A stretch of 64,000 nucleotides of DNA from Teredinibacter turnerae. Lineage in GTDB: Bacteria > Pseudomonadota > Gammaproteobacteria > Pseudomonadales > Cellvibrionaceae. The position numbers and the translations under genes were made by a program. Of this stretch, positions 1-8,327 are shown in pieces. The notes beneath the pieces are model-generated. The model did not search any database and was not told the DNA's origin. It worked only from the letters and a program-made list of their open reading frames with translations. The DNA is taken from NCBI RefSeq assembly GCF_037935975.1, contig NZ_CP149817.1:4030001-4094000 (forward strand). Reading direction: 5' to 3'. Numbering within the stretch: position 1 is the first letter of the stretch; each line of letters begins with the position of its first letter.

Positions 1-1
1 A

Positions 2-82
2 TTAGGCAACTATCGGTTCGAACTGGTGGAGCTCAGCGATACTCGCATCGAAAAAGCCAAGATGTTCGAATTTCGCACCTGA
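2..82 (+). CDS. C-terminal end of an unidentified protein (partial)
   Basis: An open frame enters from the left edge and stops at a TGA at 80-82, leaving 26 residues that end in KMFEFRT. The start lies outside the window. The piece is too short to assign to a family. It points toward the convergent Nudix gene, with about 55 nt between the two stops. I infer a real gene end because the frame is open to the edge and the spacing suits a convergent pair, but this is weak evidence. Confidence 0.4.
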   Translation, partial: LGNYRFELVELSDTRIEKAKMFEFRT

Positions 83-137
83 TCGACACGTTACGAGTGC
101 TTTATCGGAATTTAAGCAGTGAGAATTCTGCCCCAGA

Positions 138-695
138 TCAGTTAGGCCGAAAGCGGATTTCTGGAGCGGAGTGTTCACGACCCAGCTCGATCCCGTAAAA
201 ACGCGCGAGAAACTCAACCAATACTCTCGCAGTAAACCCCCAGATAATATGGCCCGCATAACGGTATGCGGGCGACCAGTATTCTTCACCGCGCCACTCA
301 AAGACATCGGTTCGAACACGCTTGTCCGCAACTAACTCCGCCAACGGGAACCAGAAAAGTTCATCCAATTCCGAGGGGTTAGGCGCCAGAACCACATCGG
401 GCGGAATACGCCCAACATAAGGGGTCACACGCGTGCCCTGCCGGGTGTAGCTGGGCTGCAACTCTCCCAGAAGATTGACTACCTGGGGCACCAGACCAAC
501 CTCCTCTTCCGCCTCCCGCAGCGCGGTCGCGTAAAGATCCGGATCGCCAGGCTCCCACTTGCCTCCGGGAAAAGCCACTTCACCACTGTGACTCGAAAGA
601 TGAACAGCACGTAATGTTAGCAGGATTTCTTCCTGCCCTTTAGGGCGATCCGATAGCGCTAGCAGGACTGCAGCCTGGCGGTGAAATTCTTTCAT
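138..695 (-). CDS. Nudix hydrolase, CoA pyrophosphatase type
   Basis: This 185-residue protein has a complete Nudix box at about residues 44-67, starting GGKWEPG and ending REAEEEVG. Just before it is the segment LLTLRAVHLSSHSGEVAFPG, the signature of the CoA-hydrolysing (YeaB/NudL, UPF0035) branch. Known members cleave CoA or acyl-CoA to 3',5'-ADP and 4'-phosphopantetheine using Mg or Mn bound by the box glutamates. The length is normal for the family. It is a single minus-strand gene with no close operon partner. The family call is firm; the exact substrate is inferred. Confidence 0.9.
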   Translation of the reverse strand: MKEFHRQAAVLLALSDRPKGQEEILLTLRAVHLSSHSGEVAFPGGKWEPGDPDLYATALREAEEEVGLVPQVVNLLGELQPSYTRQGTRVTPYVGRIPPDVVLAPNPSELDELFWFPLAELVADKRVRTDVFEWRGEEYWSPAYRYAGHIIWGFTARVLVEFLARFYGIELGREHSAPEIRFRPN

Positions 696-1127
696 TGATT
701 CGTTCTTTGCTGCCTAAACGAAGGAATCTCTCGCTTAGCAAGAGCCCCCAACCACTTATTTTTTTACGTTCACTCTCTAAATTAAAGCATGTTTCTCATA
801 GCTTGAGCGGGTTAGCACTCCGCGCTCTAATCGCCAGCGCAACCAACCGCCACAGAGTATGGCAAGAAGCAAAATGCGCCACAATATTAAAATATCCTTA
901 TATATCAAACAGTTACCACGTTCACAAAAATTATTTTGGCGCCAACCCACGGCCGGCCTGCTTATAACAACTCTGTCTAAAAGAAGGTGTACACATAGCG
1001 ACCAAAAATGGGTAGCATAAAATTCGAGCAACGCAAGTTTTTTACAGAAAATCGTCATCTGTCGAGTTCCTCCCCGCTCAATCCCTCGGAGGCAGAACAG
1101 ACGACAAAGATTTACAGGTAACCCTCG
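696..1127. other. Intergenic region, no supported gene
   Basis: These 432 nt lie between the divergent Nudix gene (minus) and the DUF3135 gene (plus), so both promoters should be here. Short open frames occur on both strands but none has a convincing start signal or family motif. I found no clear -35/-10 pair and no strong hairpin. Confidence 0.5.
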
Positions 1128-1481
1128 ATGACTGACTGGCCATCCTTTGAACGACTATTCCATATGGCGGAACACGAGCCCGAGGCCCTCGAGGCATTTC
1201 GCCAGCAAGAGGTGGCCGCCATTATCGACAGCGCTCCGGAAGAAATGCAACGCCGTCTTCGCGGCCTCCAGTTCCAGATCGACTGCCAGCGCGAGCTGCA
1301 TCAAACCCCCGTTGGCGTATGTATGGCTATCTCGCAAATGATGCACGAGTCGCTCGGTAAACTTCAGAGTGCCATGATCGACTTGCAGAACGTTGGTTTG
1401 CCAGAAGAGAGGGCAAATTCGGAAACGCTTGTGCCCACAACGTCCGCCGCTGTTATCCCTTTTCCTGTGGCGGGGTGCTGA
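1128..1481 (+). CDS. DUF3135 domain protein
   Basis: The 117-residue product shows the hallmarks of the small proteobacterial DUF3135 family: an early FERLFHMAEHEPEALEAF stretch, then APEEMQRRLRGLQFQID, then an ISQMMHESLGKL motif. The family has no assigned biochemical function. The protein is soluble, with no signal peptide or membrane segment, and looks mostly helical. Its 3' end overlaps the end of the convergent NIF3-like gene by 29 nt, so the two mRNAs can form a short antisense duplex. Confidence 0.8.
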   Translation: MTDWPSFERLFHMAEHEPEALEAFRQQEVAAIIDSAPEEMQRRLRGLQFQIDCQRELHQTPVGVCMAISQMMHESLGKLQSAMIDLQNVGLPEERANSETLVPTTSAAVIPFPVAGC

Positions 1482-1785
1482 TCGGCCACAGGGAAAACGC
1501 GGGCTCCTCATAAGGGTGAGCCTGTCGCAAGGCTTTGATCACAGCCTCGGCAAACTGCCCCTTCACAACCATTTCTATCCGTTTCTCAGCAACGTATTCC
1601 AACGTGTTTTCCTTGCCGAGAAACGGTTGGCTACCGGCGAGAGGACGGAACTGCCCCCTCCCCTCAATTTCCCAGCAACACTGGTCATAGCTCCCGAAGC
1701 ACCCAGCACCCGCACTGAATACCGCATGTTTAACTTCCTCCGCATGCCCATTCGGGACGTAAAAAACCAACTGAAACAATGACAT
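1453..1785 (-). CDS. NIF3/YqfO C-terminal-like domain protein (PII-like fold)
   Basis: This protein of about 110 residues begins MSLFQLVFYVPNGHAEEVK and carries GAGCFGSYDQCCWE near residue 30 and a late AHPYEEPAF motif. These are characteristic of the YqfO insert/NIF3-associated domain, here as a stand-alone protein. Members are compact alpha/beta proteins of unknown activity, with a ferredoxin-like fold that suggests small-ligand or metal binding. A GTG lies one codon upstream at 1788, but the ATG at 1785 is the more likely start. Its end overlaps the convergent DUF3135 gene. Confidence 0.8.
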   Translation of the reverse strand: MSLFQLVFYVPNGHAEEVKHAVFSAGAGCFGSYDQCCWEIEGRGQFRPLAGSQPFLGKENTLEYVAEKRIEMVVKGQFAEAVIKALRQAHPYEEPAFSLWPISTPPQEKG

Positions 1786-1864
1786 CACTCGATCCGCCGT
1801 ATTGTGTTATGCATTAAGTGTGTAAACTGTGCGCCAACCAACTGTTGGAGAGATTTGTACACCT

Positions 1865-2701
1865 ATGCTTCTATTTGTCGATCAGCTTACCAATGTAGAC
1901 TTCAGCTATCTCGATCCAGAGCGGGGGCTGGTGGGTGAAACCTGGCTCGCAGGCGTTGAGCTGGAAGGCGCGCTCGACGACCAGGGTATGGTGTGTGACT
2001 TTGGCATCGTTAAGGCCAAATCTCGCCGCTGGCTGGACGATACCATAGACCACTGCTTACTCGTTCCTGCGGAACACCCCGCCATTGCGATTGTTGACGT
2101 AAATGGGAACTACGAAATCACAATGACGCTCACCAGCGGAGAAACCCTTTTCTGCAAAGCACCCAAACAAGCGATCACACTGGTAGCAACCCACCATATA
2201 AATGAAGCATCTGTGGGTGAGTGGTGCGTTTCTCAGCTGCTGAAATTGTATCCAGCATCGGTAAAATCTGTCGCGGTGAGCTTTGTTCCGGAAGCGATCG
2301 ATGGGCCCTACTACCACTACTCGCACGGATTGAGAAAACACGACGGGAACTGCCAGAGAATCGCCCACGGGCACCGCTCCAAGCTTGAGGTAAAAATAGA
2401 CGACAAAGCCGCTGTCGAGGTCACTGCCGAGTGGGCAGAGCGCTGGCGAGATATCTATATTGGCTCAACGCCCGACCTGATCAACGATTCCGGCGACCAG
2501 TACACCTTCGCCTACACCGCTGCCCAGGGTGACTTCAGCCTGAGCCTGCCAAAGCGCCTTTGCTACCTGATCGACACAGATTCCACCGTGGAACTGATCG
2601 CAAGCCATATTGTTCTGCAGATTAAAAGCCGCTTCCCGGAAAATAGAGTGAGTGTGCGAGCCTACGAGGGGTTGGCGAAAGGGGCTGTGTGCAGCCTCTA
2701 G
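1865..2701 (+). CDS. Tandem-domain 6-pyruvoyl-tetrahydropterin synthase/QueD-like protein
   Basis: The ATG at 1865 gives 278 residues; an in-frame GTG at 1829 is less likely. Two T-fold halves are visible. The first (residues 1-100) has GMVCDFGIVK at 41-50 and TIDHCLLVP at 60-68, which match the second half of a QueD active-site pattern, but the zinc histidines are absent. The second (about 140-278) has SHGL at 153-156, HDGNC at 159-163 and AHGH at 167-170, matching the QueD zinc ligands and catalytic cysteine, but no clear GMVxDF. Known family members convert dihydroneopterin triphosphate to 6-carboxy- or 6-pyruvoyl-tetrahydropterin. I infer a duplicated synthase with motifs shared between halves; its substrate is unknown. 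Confidence 0.8.
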   Translation: MLLFVDQLTNVDFSYLDPERGLVGETWLAGVELEGALDDQGMVCDFGIVKAKSRRWLDDTIDHCLLVPAEHPAIAIVDVNGNYEITMTLTSGETLFCKAPKQAITLVATHHINEASVGEWCVSQLLKLYPASVKSVAVSFVPEAIDGPYYHYSHGLRKHDGNCQRIAHGHRSKLEVKIDDKAAVEVTAEWAERWRDIYIGSTPDLINDSGDQYTFAYTAAQGDFSLSLPKRLCYLIDTDSTVELIASHIVLQIKSRFPENRVSVRAYEGLAKGAVCSL

Positions 2702-2727
2702 ATTCCAGGTTGCAGAGTGGGTGAGGC

Positions 2728-3471
2728 TCAACTGTCAGCAAATACTGAGCACGAATCCCTGGCAAGCTCAGAACGTAGGGGCTCGACACCGGAACATGGC
2801 GCACCATCATAGTAGTCGTACACCACCGCGCCATCTTCTACCATGATATGAGACAGGCTGACGGTGTGGGCATCGTCCCGATGCATGCAAACACTTTTAG
2901 CGCCCGGCGCACCATCGTGACTGGAGTGAAAATCCAGTAACCGTTGTCGCGACGTCGTATCACCAACCTTGCTTAGGTAGGCCGCCCTGCGAGCATGCGA
3001 GACTTCCTCAAAAAACTTGGCCGACGACACCATGGGGCTTTCAGCCAGATGCCGGGTTGTTTTTTCTCCGTCCCAGCGGTAAAGATTAACCCCCCTGCCC
3101 GCGCGCAAACTACTTGGACAAAAACACAGCAGCGAAAATGGTGCGAAATGTCTTGTGGATTGGGTGGACAAAAGCTGGGCCGCGTCTTCGGCATCACGAG
3201 CGCCAGAGAGGGTTTTGACTAACACTCCGCGTGACAGCAACCTACCTTCGGGCATCTTCCCCTGATAGTAATTAAGCAGGGCAAGGGTCACCCCGTATTG
3301 GTTCGTACTTAGCCATGTACCGCCACCCTGCGCGTCGACGGGCATCAATACCTGCACGCCTCCAACCACAAAACGCTGGGGCGGATCGGCTCGAAGCCGA
3401 GACTTCTGTTCATCGCGGTTAAAGAGTACCTCATATCCATTCGCCTGCAGTGTCCAGCTTAACGTACACAT
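2728..3471 (-). CDS. NRDE family protein (TANGO2-like)
   Basis: The 247-residue protein starts MCTLSWTLQANGYEVLFNRDEQKSR, containing the NRDE signature and the near-N-terminal cysteine that define the TANGO2 (transport and Golgi organisation 2) family. GGGTWLSTNQYGV at about 49-61 is also typical. Eukaryotic members are linked to heme and lipid handling; bacterial members are uncharacterised. It has no signal peptide. Its ATG overlaps the stop codon of the preceding DinB-like gene by one base, so the two are translationally coupled and it is the last gene of a five-gene operon. Confidence 0.85.
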   Translation of the reverse strand: MCTLSWTLQANGYEVLFNRDEQKSRLRADPPQRFVVGGVQVLMPVDAQGGGTWLSTNQYGVTLALLNYYQGKMPEGRLLSRGVLVKTLSGARDAEDAAQLLSTQSTRHFAPFSLLCFCPSSLRAGRGVNLYRWDGEKTTRHLAESPMVSSAKFFEEVSHARRAAYLSKVGDTTSRQRLLDFHSSHDGAPGAKSVCMHRDDAHTVSLSHIMVEDGAVVYDYYDGAPCSGVEPLRSELARDSCSVFADS

Positions 3472-4016
3472 CAGCCTAGCTCAGCTAACCCGCTATCGGA
3501 TCGCAAAAAACTGGCAGTAGCAGGGGCAACACCCAGTTCAGGTTCGACGCGCAAGCCCATTGCAGCAGCCAGCAAGCCCATCAGGGCAAGATGATGAATA
3601 CAATGGCTGGCGGCAAACATCAGCTCACGCGCAATATTTGACTCCACAAGCGTAGACACTTGCTGCGTAAGATCGACTTCGTTGCGCACTGTTATTACGT
3701 TGTCGAGACAGCCTGACGGAATGCACTCCAACCAGCCCTGCAGTCGCTCAATATTCGCGAGGGCTAGCGTTTGATCCCGCTCGATGTCCGTACCCCGGCG
3801 ACGAAAATCATAATCAACGACACCATTTTCGTCGCTAGCCTGAACCAGGGCTTCGTACATATCGAGAATGTGACGGCAGTGGGCCCCTATCGCGCTGCGC
3901 GTAAGCAAAGGTGTTTGCGCACCATATTGCTCACCCGTTAAACGGCTTATAAACCCGTGCAACTGCGCCAACGCCTGAATATTTCCATCTACGACTGGAT
4001 GCGTCGTGTTACCCAT
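3471..4016 (-). CDS. DinB/YfiT-superfamily-like putative metalloprotein
   Basis: This 181-residue, mostly helical protein has spaced histidines typical of DinB four-helix bundles: AHCRHILDMYEALV at about 46-59 and ASHCIHHLALMGLL at about 138-151. In DinB/YfiT enzymes, three such histidines bind a divalent metal and many members are thiol-dependent transferases (mycothiol, bacillithiol or glutathione). Assignment rests on histidine spacing and length rather than strong similarity. It sits 6 nt after the DoxX gene and overlaps the NRDE gene by 1 nt. The substrate is unknown. Confidence 0.65.
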   Translation of the reverse strand: MGNTTHPVVDGNIQALAQLHGFISRLTGEQYGAQTPLLTRSAIGAHCRHILDMYEALVQASDENGVVDYDFRRRGTDIERDQTLALANIERLQGWLECIPSGCLDNVITVRNEVDLTQQVSTLVESNIARELMFAASHCIHHLALMGLLAAAMGLRVEPELGVAPATASFLRSDSGLAELG

Positions 4017-4022
4017 AAATAT

Positions 4023-4484
4023 TTAGTCCTGTTGCGACAAAAACGCTATGTGCAACCGCCCGCTAGGCCCTAATAATTCCCGCCAGACAATCACCAGCGC
4101 ACTGGCCCATACCAGACAGGCCATTACAAAGAGCGTACCACCATCGTCACCGTTCACGTTGCCCGCGCTGTCAAAACTCGGCATAACGACCCCCAGCGGA
4201 GTAAAAAGGTGAAATATAATTGCGCCGGAAATAATACCCAGCGCAAGCAAAGCAGCAAACGGTCGCCAGCGCGTAAACAAGCCTACCGCGGCAACCAATT
4301 CCAGGGAGCCAATAGCGTAGGCGCCGTAGGCTGCAAACCAGGTGAATCCCGACCAAGCGCCGAGCGTACCAAAAATATATTGCGTTTCTGGGGAATTGGA
4401 GAATTTGAAGAATAAAGATTGGACAAAAACGAAAGCGATCCAGCAGGAGAGAATAACTAAACCGTATTTTTTTAAAATTTCCAT
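4023..4484 (-). CDS. DoxX-like integral membrane protein
   Basis: The 153-residue protein has four hydrophobic segments at about 8-26, 47-70, 75-95 and 120-140, in the arrangement of DoxX family proteins. The GSLELVAAVGLFTRWRPFAALL stretch between helices 2 and 3 is especially similar. DoxX proteins are small inner-membrane proteins, some tied to redox or sulfur metabolism, mostly without known activity. Its start overlaps the stop of the ATP-grasp gene by one base and the DinB-like gene follows after 6 nt. Confidence 0.7.
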   Translation of the reverse strand: MEILKKYGLVILSCWIAFVFVQSLFFKFSNSPETQYIFGTLGAWSGFTWFAAYGAYAIGSLELVAAVGLFTRWRPFAALLALGIISGAIIFHLFTPLGVVMPSFDSAGNVNGDDGGTLFVMACLVWASALVIVWRELLGPSGRLHIAFLSQQD

Positions 4485-5578
4485 CAGGTAGCCCTAAGCT
4501 CGCGAATCCAGGTTTTGATCATCTGCCAGGCGGAAGGAACTTTGCGCCCCGATCGCCTGACCGCTTCGCCTATAGAGAACAATATCCGATATTGGTTCAG
4601 TAGTACGTGCAACGTGATAAAAATGTTAAATTTGGGATCCCAGATATGGGTTTGCTCGCTGCTTGCGCCGTTTATTTCAATAATGGAAAAACGCTCGCCC
4701 CTGGCCAGGGACTCGATAGTGTCGAATTTAATGTCCAAGCGACCGTAATAAAATTCCGGGACGTCCTGCAAAATACGGTCGAACACTTTTTCCAGGTCGG
4801 GGGTTATCCATTCAGCGCCATCGCGAAAAATACTGCCCCGACAGTGGCTGCCGAGAAACCCCAGCACAACTTCTTCGCCCAACGCAGGAATATCGTCCAA
4901 TCGATTGCGACAGTAGGCTTCGTAAACACCTGCAAGGCGTCGCGCACGCGAGTGCTTTCGTATAAGCTGGTGGATTGTGTGTCTCCCGTCACCGGTGACG
5001 GTCGGCCGGTACTTGAGTGTCAGCGAAACAATCCGGCCAGACGCCGCATGCGGGTGGCGTATATAAAATACCCCGGCTTCTGCGCTCCAGGGCGCGAGCT
5101 GCTGTATCAGAAATGCTCTATGGTGAGGAAACGCACGAATGTACTGCCGCAGTTCCTCTATGGAGTCGCACTTACTGACGCCTGCGCCACGGCACCCCAG
5201 ATCGGGCTTCGCAACGATTGGAAAATCGATCTCGGCGAGCGCCATCTCGCGCAACGCCTGCGCCAGCAGGACCTCATCTGATGTATCAGCGCGCGCAATA
5301 GATACCCAGGGTAAAATGAATGGCGCTGCCACGTTGCCAGCTTGCGAAAGAATCCCCGCTTTGGATTCTCCTACCATCCCGCCCAGCGGGATATTGGGGT
5401 TGGCGAGCATGGGCAAGCCCCAGCTTCGATAGCGCAATGCCAGTAACAACCAGTAGGCAACCACCGGCAAATACATAATCCACGCGGGTAAGAATTCATA
5501 CCAAGTGTAGGGCTTGTCACCTAGTTTCAATTTCGGCAGGCCGCGATTAACGCCCTGTTCCATATTGCAACTAGCCAT
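4484..5578 (-). CDS. Membrane-associated ATP-grasp carboxylate ligase of unknown substrate
   Basis: The 364-residue protein begins with a short soluble stretch and a hydrophobic segment (about 27-48). It then shows an ATP-grasp core: FPIVAKPDLGCRGAGV (about 119-134), a second lysine in LKYRPTVTGDGRHTIHQLI (about 190-208) and the metal-binding end GRLDIKF...IIEING (about 285-310). The VTGDGRHTI segment resembles cyanophycin-synthetase and GshAB-type ligases, which join a carboxylate to an amine through an acylphosphate. The substrate cannot be read from sequence. It overlaps DedA by 8 nt and DoxX by 1 nt, so the ligase probably acts with membrane partners. Confidence 0.7.
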   Translation of the reverse strand: MASCNMEQGVNRGLPKLKLGDKPYTWYEFLPAWIMYLPVVAYWLLLALRYRSWGLPMLANPNIPLGGMVGESKAGILSQAGNVAAPFILPWVSIARADTSDEVLLAQALREMALAEIDFPIVAKPDLGCRGAGVSKCDSIEELRQYIRAFPHHRAFLIQQLAPWSAEAGVFYIRHPHAASGRIVSLTLKYRPTVTGDGRHTIHQLIRKHSRARRLAGVYEAYCRNRLDDIPALGEEVVLGFLGSHCRGSIFRDGAEWITPDLEKVFDRILQDVPEFYYGRLDIKFDTIESLARGERFSIIEINGASSEQTHIWDPKFNIFITLHVLLNQYRILFSIGEAVRRSGRKVPSAWQMIKTWIRELRAT

Positions 5579-6182
5579 CGCTGGCGGCAGCCTTATTTTT
5601 GTGCTCTGCCCATTTCGGGATCAGCCAGTTGTTGGCCAACAGCAACACCAGTGCAACGCCAATCAGTGCCCACTTCCAGGGACTTTCGCGCACAAACGCC
5701 GACATACCAAACAGGTGCACGACCGCGAAAATCATCAACACCCAGAGCGCACCGGCCGTCACAATCGACGACAGAAATCGCCGCAGCGGTATCCGCCATA
5801 CGCCGCAGAAGGTGTAGCACACGGTGCGTAATCCCGGGATAAAACGAACGAGGAAGATATTAGACAAGGTACGCTGGTGGAATCGCTGTTTCATAGCCAG
5901 CGCGCGCTTGCTTGAGAGGAGTCGCCGGGTCAGCCGCGGCCAACGGTGCGCGAATCGCCCGAGTATATAGAGCGCAAAGTCACCGGTACTGATTCCCACA
6001 AGACCGGCGGCAAACGCTGTGGCAAGAGGTAACCGGTTATCGAGCGATAAAAGCGCGGCGATGACCACCGCAGCATCCTCCCACAACCAGGCAAGAAGAA
6101 TGACACCCGCTGCGAGCAACCAGGGATTACCCGCCGTAGTGGTTATTAATTGCTCGACCGTTAAGGCCACGCTGGCCCCCAA
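5571..6182 (-). CDS. DedA family (VTT domain) membrane protein
   Basis: The 203-residue protein has the DedA/SNARE-associated (VTT) pattern: an early acidic WEDAAVVIAALL motif (about 34-45), GDFALYILGR (about 67-76), and FLVRFIPGLRTVCYTFCG (about 109-126), where the FxxRFxPGxR motif carries conserved arginines. DedA proteins are inner-membrane lipid scramblases or transporters, some handling undecaprenyl phosphate or phospholipids. A hydrophobic C-terminal helix ends in a charged tail. It is the first gene of the operon and its end overlaps the ATP-grasp gene by 8 nt. Confidence 0.85.
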   Translation of the reverse strand: MGASVALTVEQLITTTAGNPWLLAAGVILLAWLWEDAAVVIAALLSLDNRLPLATAFAAGLVGISTGDFALYILGRFAHRWPRLTRRLLSSKRALAMKQRFHQRTLSNIFLVRFIPGLRTVCYTFCGVWRIPLRRFLSSIVTAGALWVLMIFAVVHLFGMSAFVRESPWKWALIGVALVLLLANNWLIPKWAEHKNKAAASDG

Positions 6183-6259
6183 AGACCTGAGTTAAGTACA
6201 AAATCGGTACAGACGCTGCCTGGTGCCGGATTTGTTCCCCGGGCCCAAACGCAACCTAC

Positions 6260-6285
6260 AAAAAAGCCGCCCTTGCGGCGGCTTT
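6260..6285 (-). terminator. Rho-independent terminator after tRNA-Ser
   Basis: A perfect 9-bp stem (6263-6271 with 6277-6285, GCCGCC core) has a 5-nt loop. Read on the minus strand it is followed by a run of T. It lies just downstream of the tRNA-Ser gene and upstream of the DedA operon on the same strand. Confidence 0.8.
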
Positions 6286-6296
6286 CGCGATAATAA

Positions 6297-6384
6297 TGGC
6301 GGTGAGGGAGGGATTCGAACCCTCGATGCCTTGCGACATACACACTTTCCAGGCGTGCTCCTTCGACCACTCGGACACCTCACC
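6297..6384 (-). tRNA. tRNA-Ser(GGA)
   Basis: The minus strand folds into a class II tRNA beginning GGTGAGGTGTCCGAGTGG, with a long variable arm, anticodon loop CTGGAAA (anticodon GGA), a T-arm containing GGTTCGAATCC and an encoded 3' CCA at 6297-6299. Length including CCA is 88 nt. The acceptor stem pairs GGTGAGG with CCTCACC. A terminator follows directly. Confidence 0.95.
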
Positions 6385-6683
6385 GTTGTTCAGCATTACC
6401 ACACCACCATCTTTGGCCGGTGCAATAAGTACTTCGCTCTCCGGGGAATCAGACGCCTCCGGAAAGGCGGCACACAATACACAAACCTTTCGCCAAACGC
6501 AATCCTGCGGCGGTGGAAAATATCCCAAATTCCCACTGCGCGATGATCCTACGCGGCGCTAAACCCGGAATCTTTTATAGCTAAAAGTCGATTTTGCACC
6601 GACTCTCGGCCATACTTGATGAAAAATAAACTCTTTGTGCGATTTTACGCGCCCAGGGCCAAAAGCCCACAAGGACACAGACG

Positions 6684-7910
6684 ATGCTGATTTCCAACCT
6701 GTATCTCATCGCCGCCGCCGAACTGGCCGCTTTGCTCATTGGCGTTTGCGTATTTTTACTCGTACAAAATCGCTCCCTCAGTAAACTCGTCAAGCGCCTG
6801 AGAGAAAGGCTTGCCGAACTCATCGACGACCTCCGTCACGCCCATGCGCACTCCAAAGCGGCGGAAGAATCTGCCGCAGACGGTACATATATTAAGCACT
6901 TGGATCGCCATATTGCACTAACCAAGAAGCACCACAAAAGTCTGGAGCCCGGCCCGGAAATCGTGCTGGATCTCGACCCAGACGCGCCCTCACCCCGTCG
7001 AGTGGCCGCATTACGCTACTTGCTTTTGCTTGCAGAAAAAGAAGCCTGTGCAACGGAAAAGACCAACTGGAAAGTACTGGAACGAAAATACGAACAATTA
7101 TTAGCCTTCAATACAACATACGGGTCGTCCTCAGGCGCAGATAGCGACACCAGTGAAATTGATACCCTGCGCGAAGAGTTGGTTGCAGCAAAAAAGCGAA
7201 TCAACAATCTCGAGCGCTTTCGTGCGCTCTACTTTGACCTGGAGGAGAAATGGGAAAACTCCAGAGATACGGCCGAACAACAATTCAACGAATTGGCGGA
7301 ATTGACCGCAGAACTGGAAGGCACCAGCGGCGCAGAAGCCTTGCTCAAGGGCTACCAGAATAACTACCTTGAACTGGGTCGTTTGATCGAAAACGGCGTT
7401 GACGGCGCAAGCCTCATGGGCGAACGTCATTCCGAAAACAACGCCAGCGAGGTCAGCCACCTGCGCGCGGTCGCCGCCGATCAGCACCGCATCATTAACG
7501 AGTTGCAGCGAAAACTGCAAGAAGCGAAAACCGTTGAACAAACCCAGCAGTTAGTCAATGACCTACAAGATCAACTGCAAAAACAAATTCGCTTCGTACA
7601 GGAATCCGAAACTTGTATTCAACTTCTCGAAGACGAACTGAACACTGCAAACAAAGAAAACGATCAGTTGAAATCGCGCTTAAGCCAGGTACCGAACCTG
7701 AAGCTGCAAATGAAAGAATTGCGGGATAAAAACAAAGACTACGAAGTAAAACTGCATACGCTGCAAGTGGATAATCACAGACTAAGTGCAAAAAAAGCGC
7801 CTGCAGCGGAGGCGAATGACGATGAGGTTAAGCGGCTGAAAAAGGAAATCAGCGATCTCGAGACCAAGTACGCGGAACTTGAAGAAAAGTTCCTCGATCT
7901 GAAGATCTAA
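6684..7910 (+). CDS. Membrane-anchored coiled-coil protein of unknown function
   Basis: The 408-residue protein has one N-terminal membrane helix (about 5-27, AELAALLIGVCVFLLV core), a basic stretch, a helical segment around 100-140, and long heptad-rich coiled coil from about 155 to the C terminus. The start is supported by AAGGAC 8 nt upstream. A short motif near residue 308 (ESETCIQLLEDEL) closely matches one in the larger membrane coiled-coil protein at 31592-33544 (ESEQCIEMLEYEL), and both share the plan membrane helix, helical block, coiled coil. I infer distant paralogy. No enzymatic domain is visible. Confidence 0.75.
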   Translation: MLISNLYLIAAAELAALLIGVCVFLLVQNRSLSKLVKRLRERLAELIDDLRHAHAHSKAAEESAADGTYIKHLDRHIALTKKHHKSLEPGPEIVLDLDPDAPSPRRVAALRYLLLLAEKEACATEKTNWKVLERKYEQLLAFNTTYGSSSGADSDTSEIDTLREELVAAKKRINNLERFRALYFDLEEKWENSRDTAEQQFNELAELTAELEGTSGAEALLKGYQNNYLELGRLIENGVDGASLMGERHSENNASEVSHLRAVAADQHRIINELQRKLQEAKTVEQTQQLVNDLQDQLQKQIRFVQESETCIQLLEDELNTANKENDQLKSRLSQVPNLKLQMKELRDKNKDYEVKLHTLQVDNHRLSAKKAPAAEANDDEVKRLKKEISDLETKYAELEEKFLDLKI

Positions 7911-8327
7911 TTTGCGCAATTCCCATACAATTTTGCAGATGATGACAATGCCCCGCACGATAGTAACCAGCAGTTTACGGGACTCCCCGTTAGCGCCATA
8001 AAAGTTCACCTTAATCTGAAAACACCGCAACTAAAATTGGCGATTTGGTATTCTTCGCCGGTTGCATCGCCAGCCAGGAACTTTGTGCACCGCAAGACCC
8101 TAGCAGATAAACATGCCGATTTTGTGGTGAGTTTTTCCTTAGCCATGGGAATAGCGCTGGTCGCACAGTGGCTAAAATGCGTTTCCAGGCACAGCGTTTA
8201 AGCATAGTCAGCTCACCGCAGGCACGTTAAACTAGCACGCTATCAATACGCTCAAATGGTGCCATAATAGGCAGCGAAAGCTACCCAGACCGATAACGCT
8301 CTCTACTTTAAGGCTTCAGGAATTTAA
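7911..8327. other. Intergenic region, no supported gene
   Basis: These 417 nt separate two plus-strand genes. There is a tight hairpin at 7976-7990 (ACGGGG, 3-nt loop, CCCCGT) without a T tract, so it is not a classical terminator. Minus-strand open frames here have no convincing start or motif. The cyclase promoter presumably lies in the right half; AGGA at about 8317 serves as its ribosome-binding site. Confidence 0.5.

Noticed and set aside
777-1058. Possible 93-residue minus-strand membrane protein
   Set aside because: There is a hydrophobic stretch near its C-terminal half but no RBS, no family pattern and no conserved features; it fills a divergent promoter region.
6223-6562. Open frames with GGEGGIRTLD-type or VREGFEPSM-type translations
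   Set aside because: They are translations across the tRNA-Ser gene, a well-known annotation artefact; the cloverleaf explains the sequence.
7976-7990. Hairpin after the coiled-coil gene as a terminator
   Set aside because: The stem is perfect but there is no T tract on either strand.
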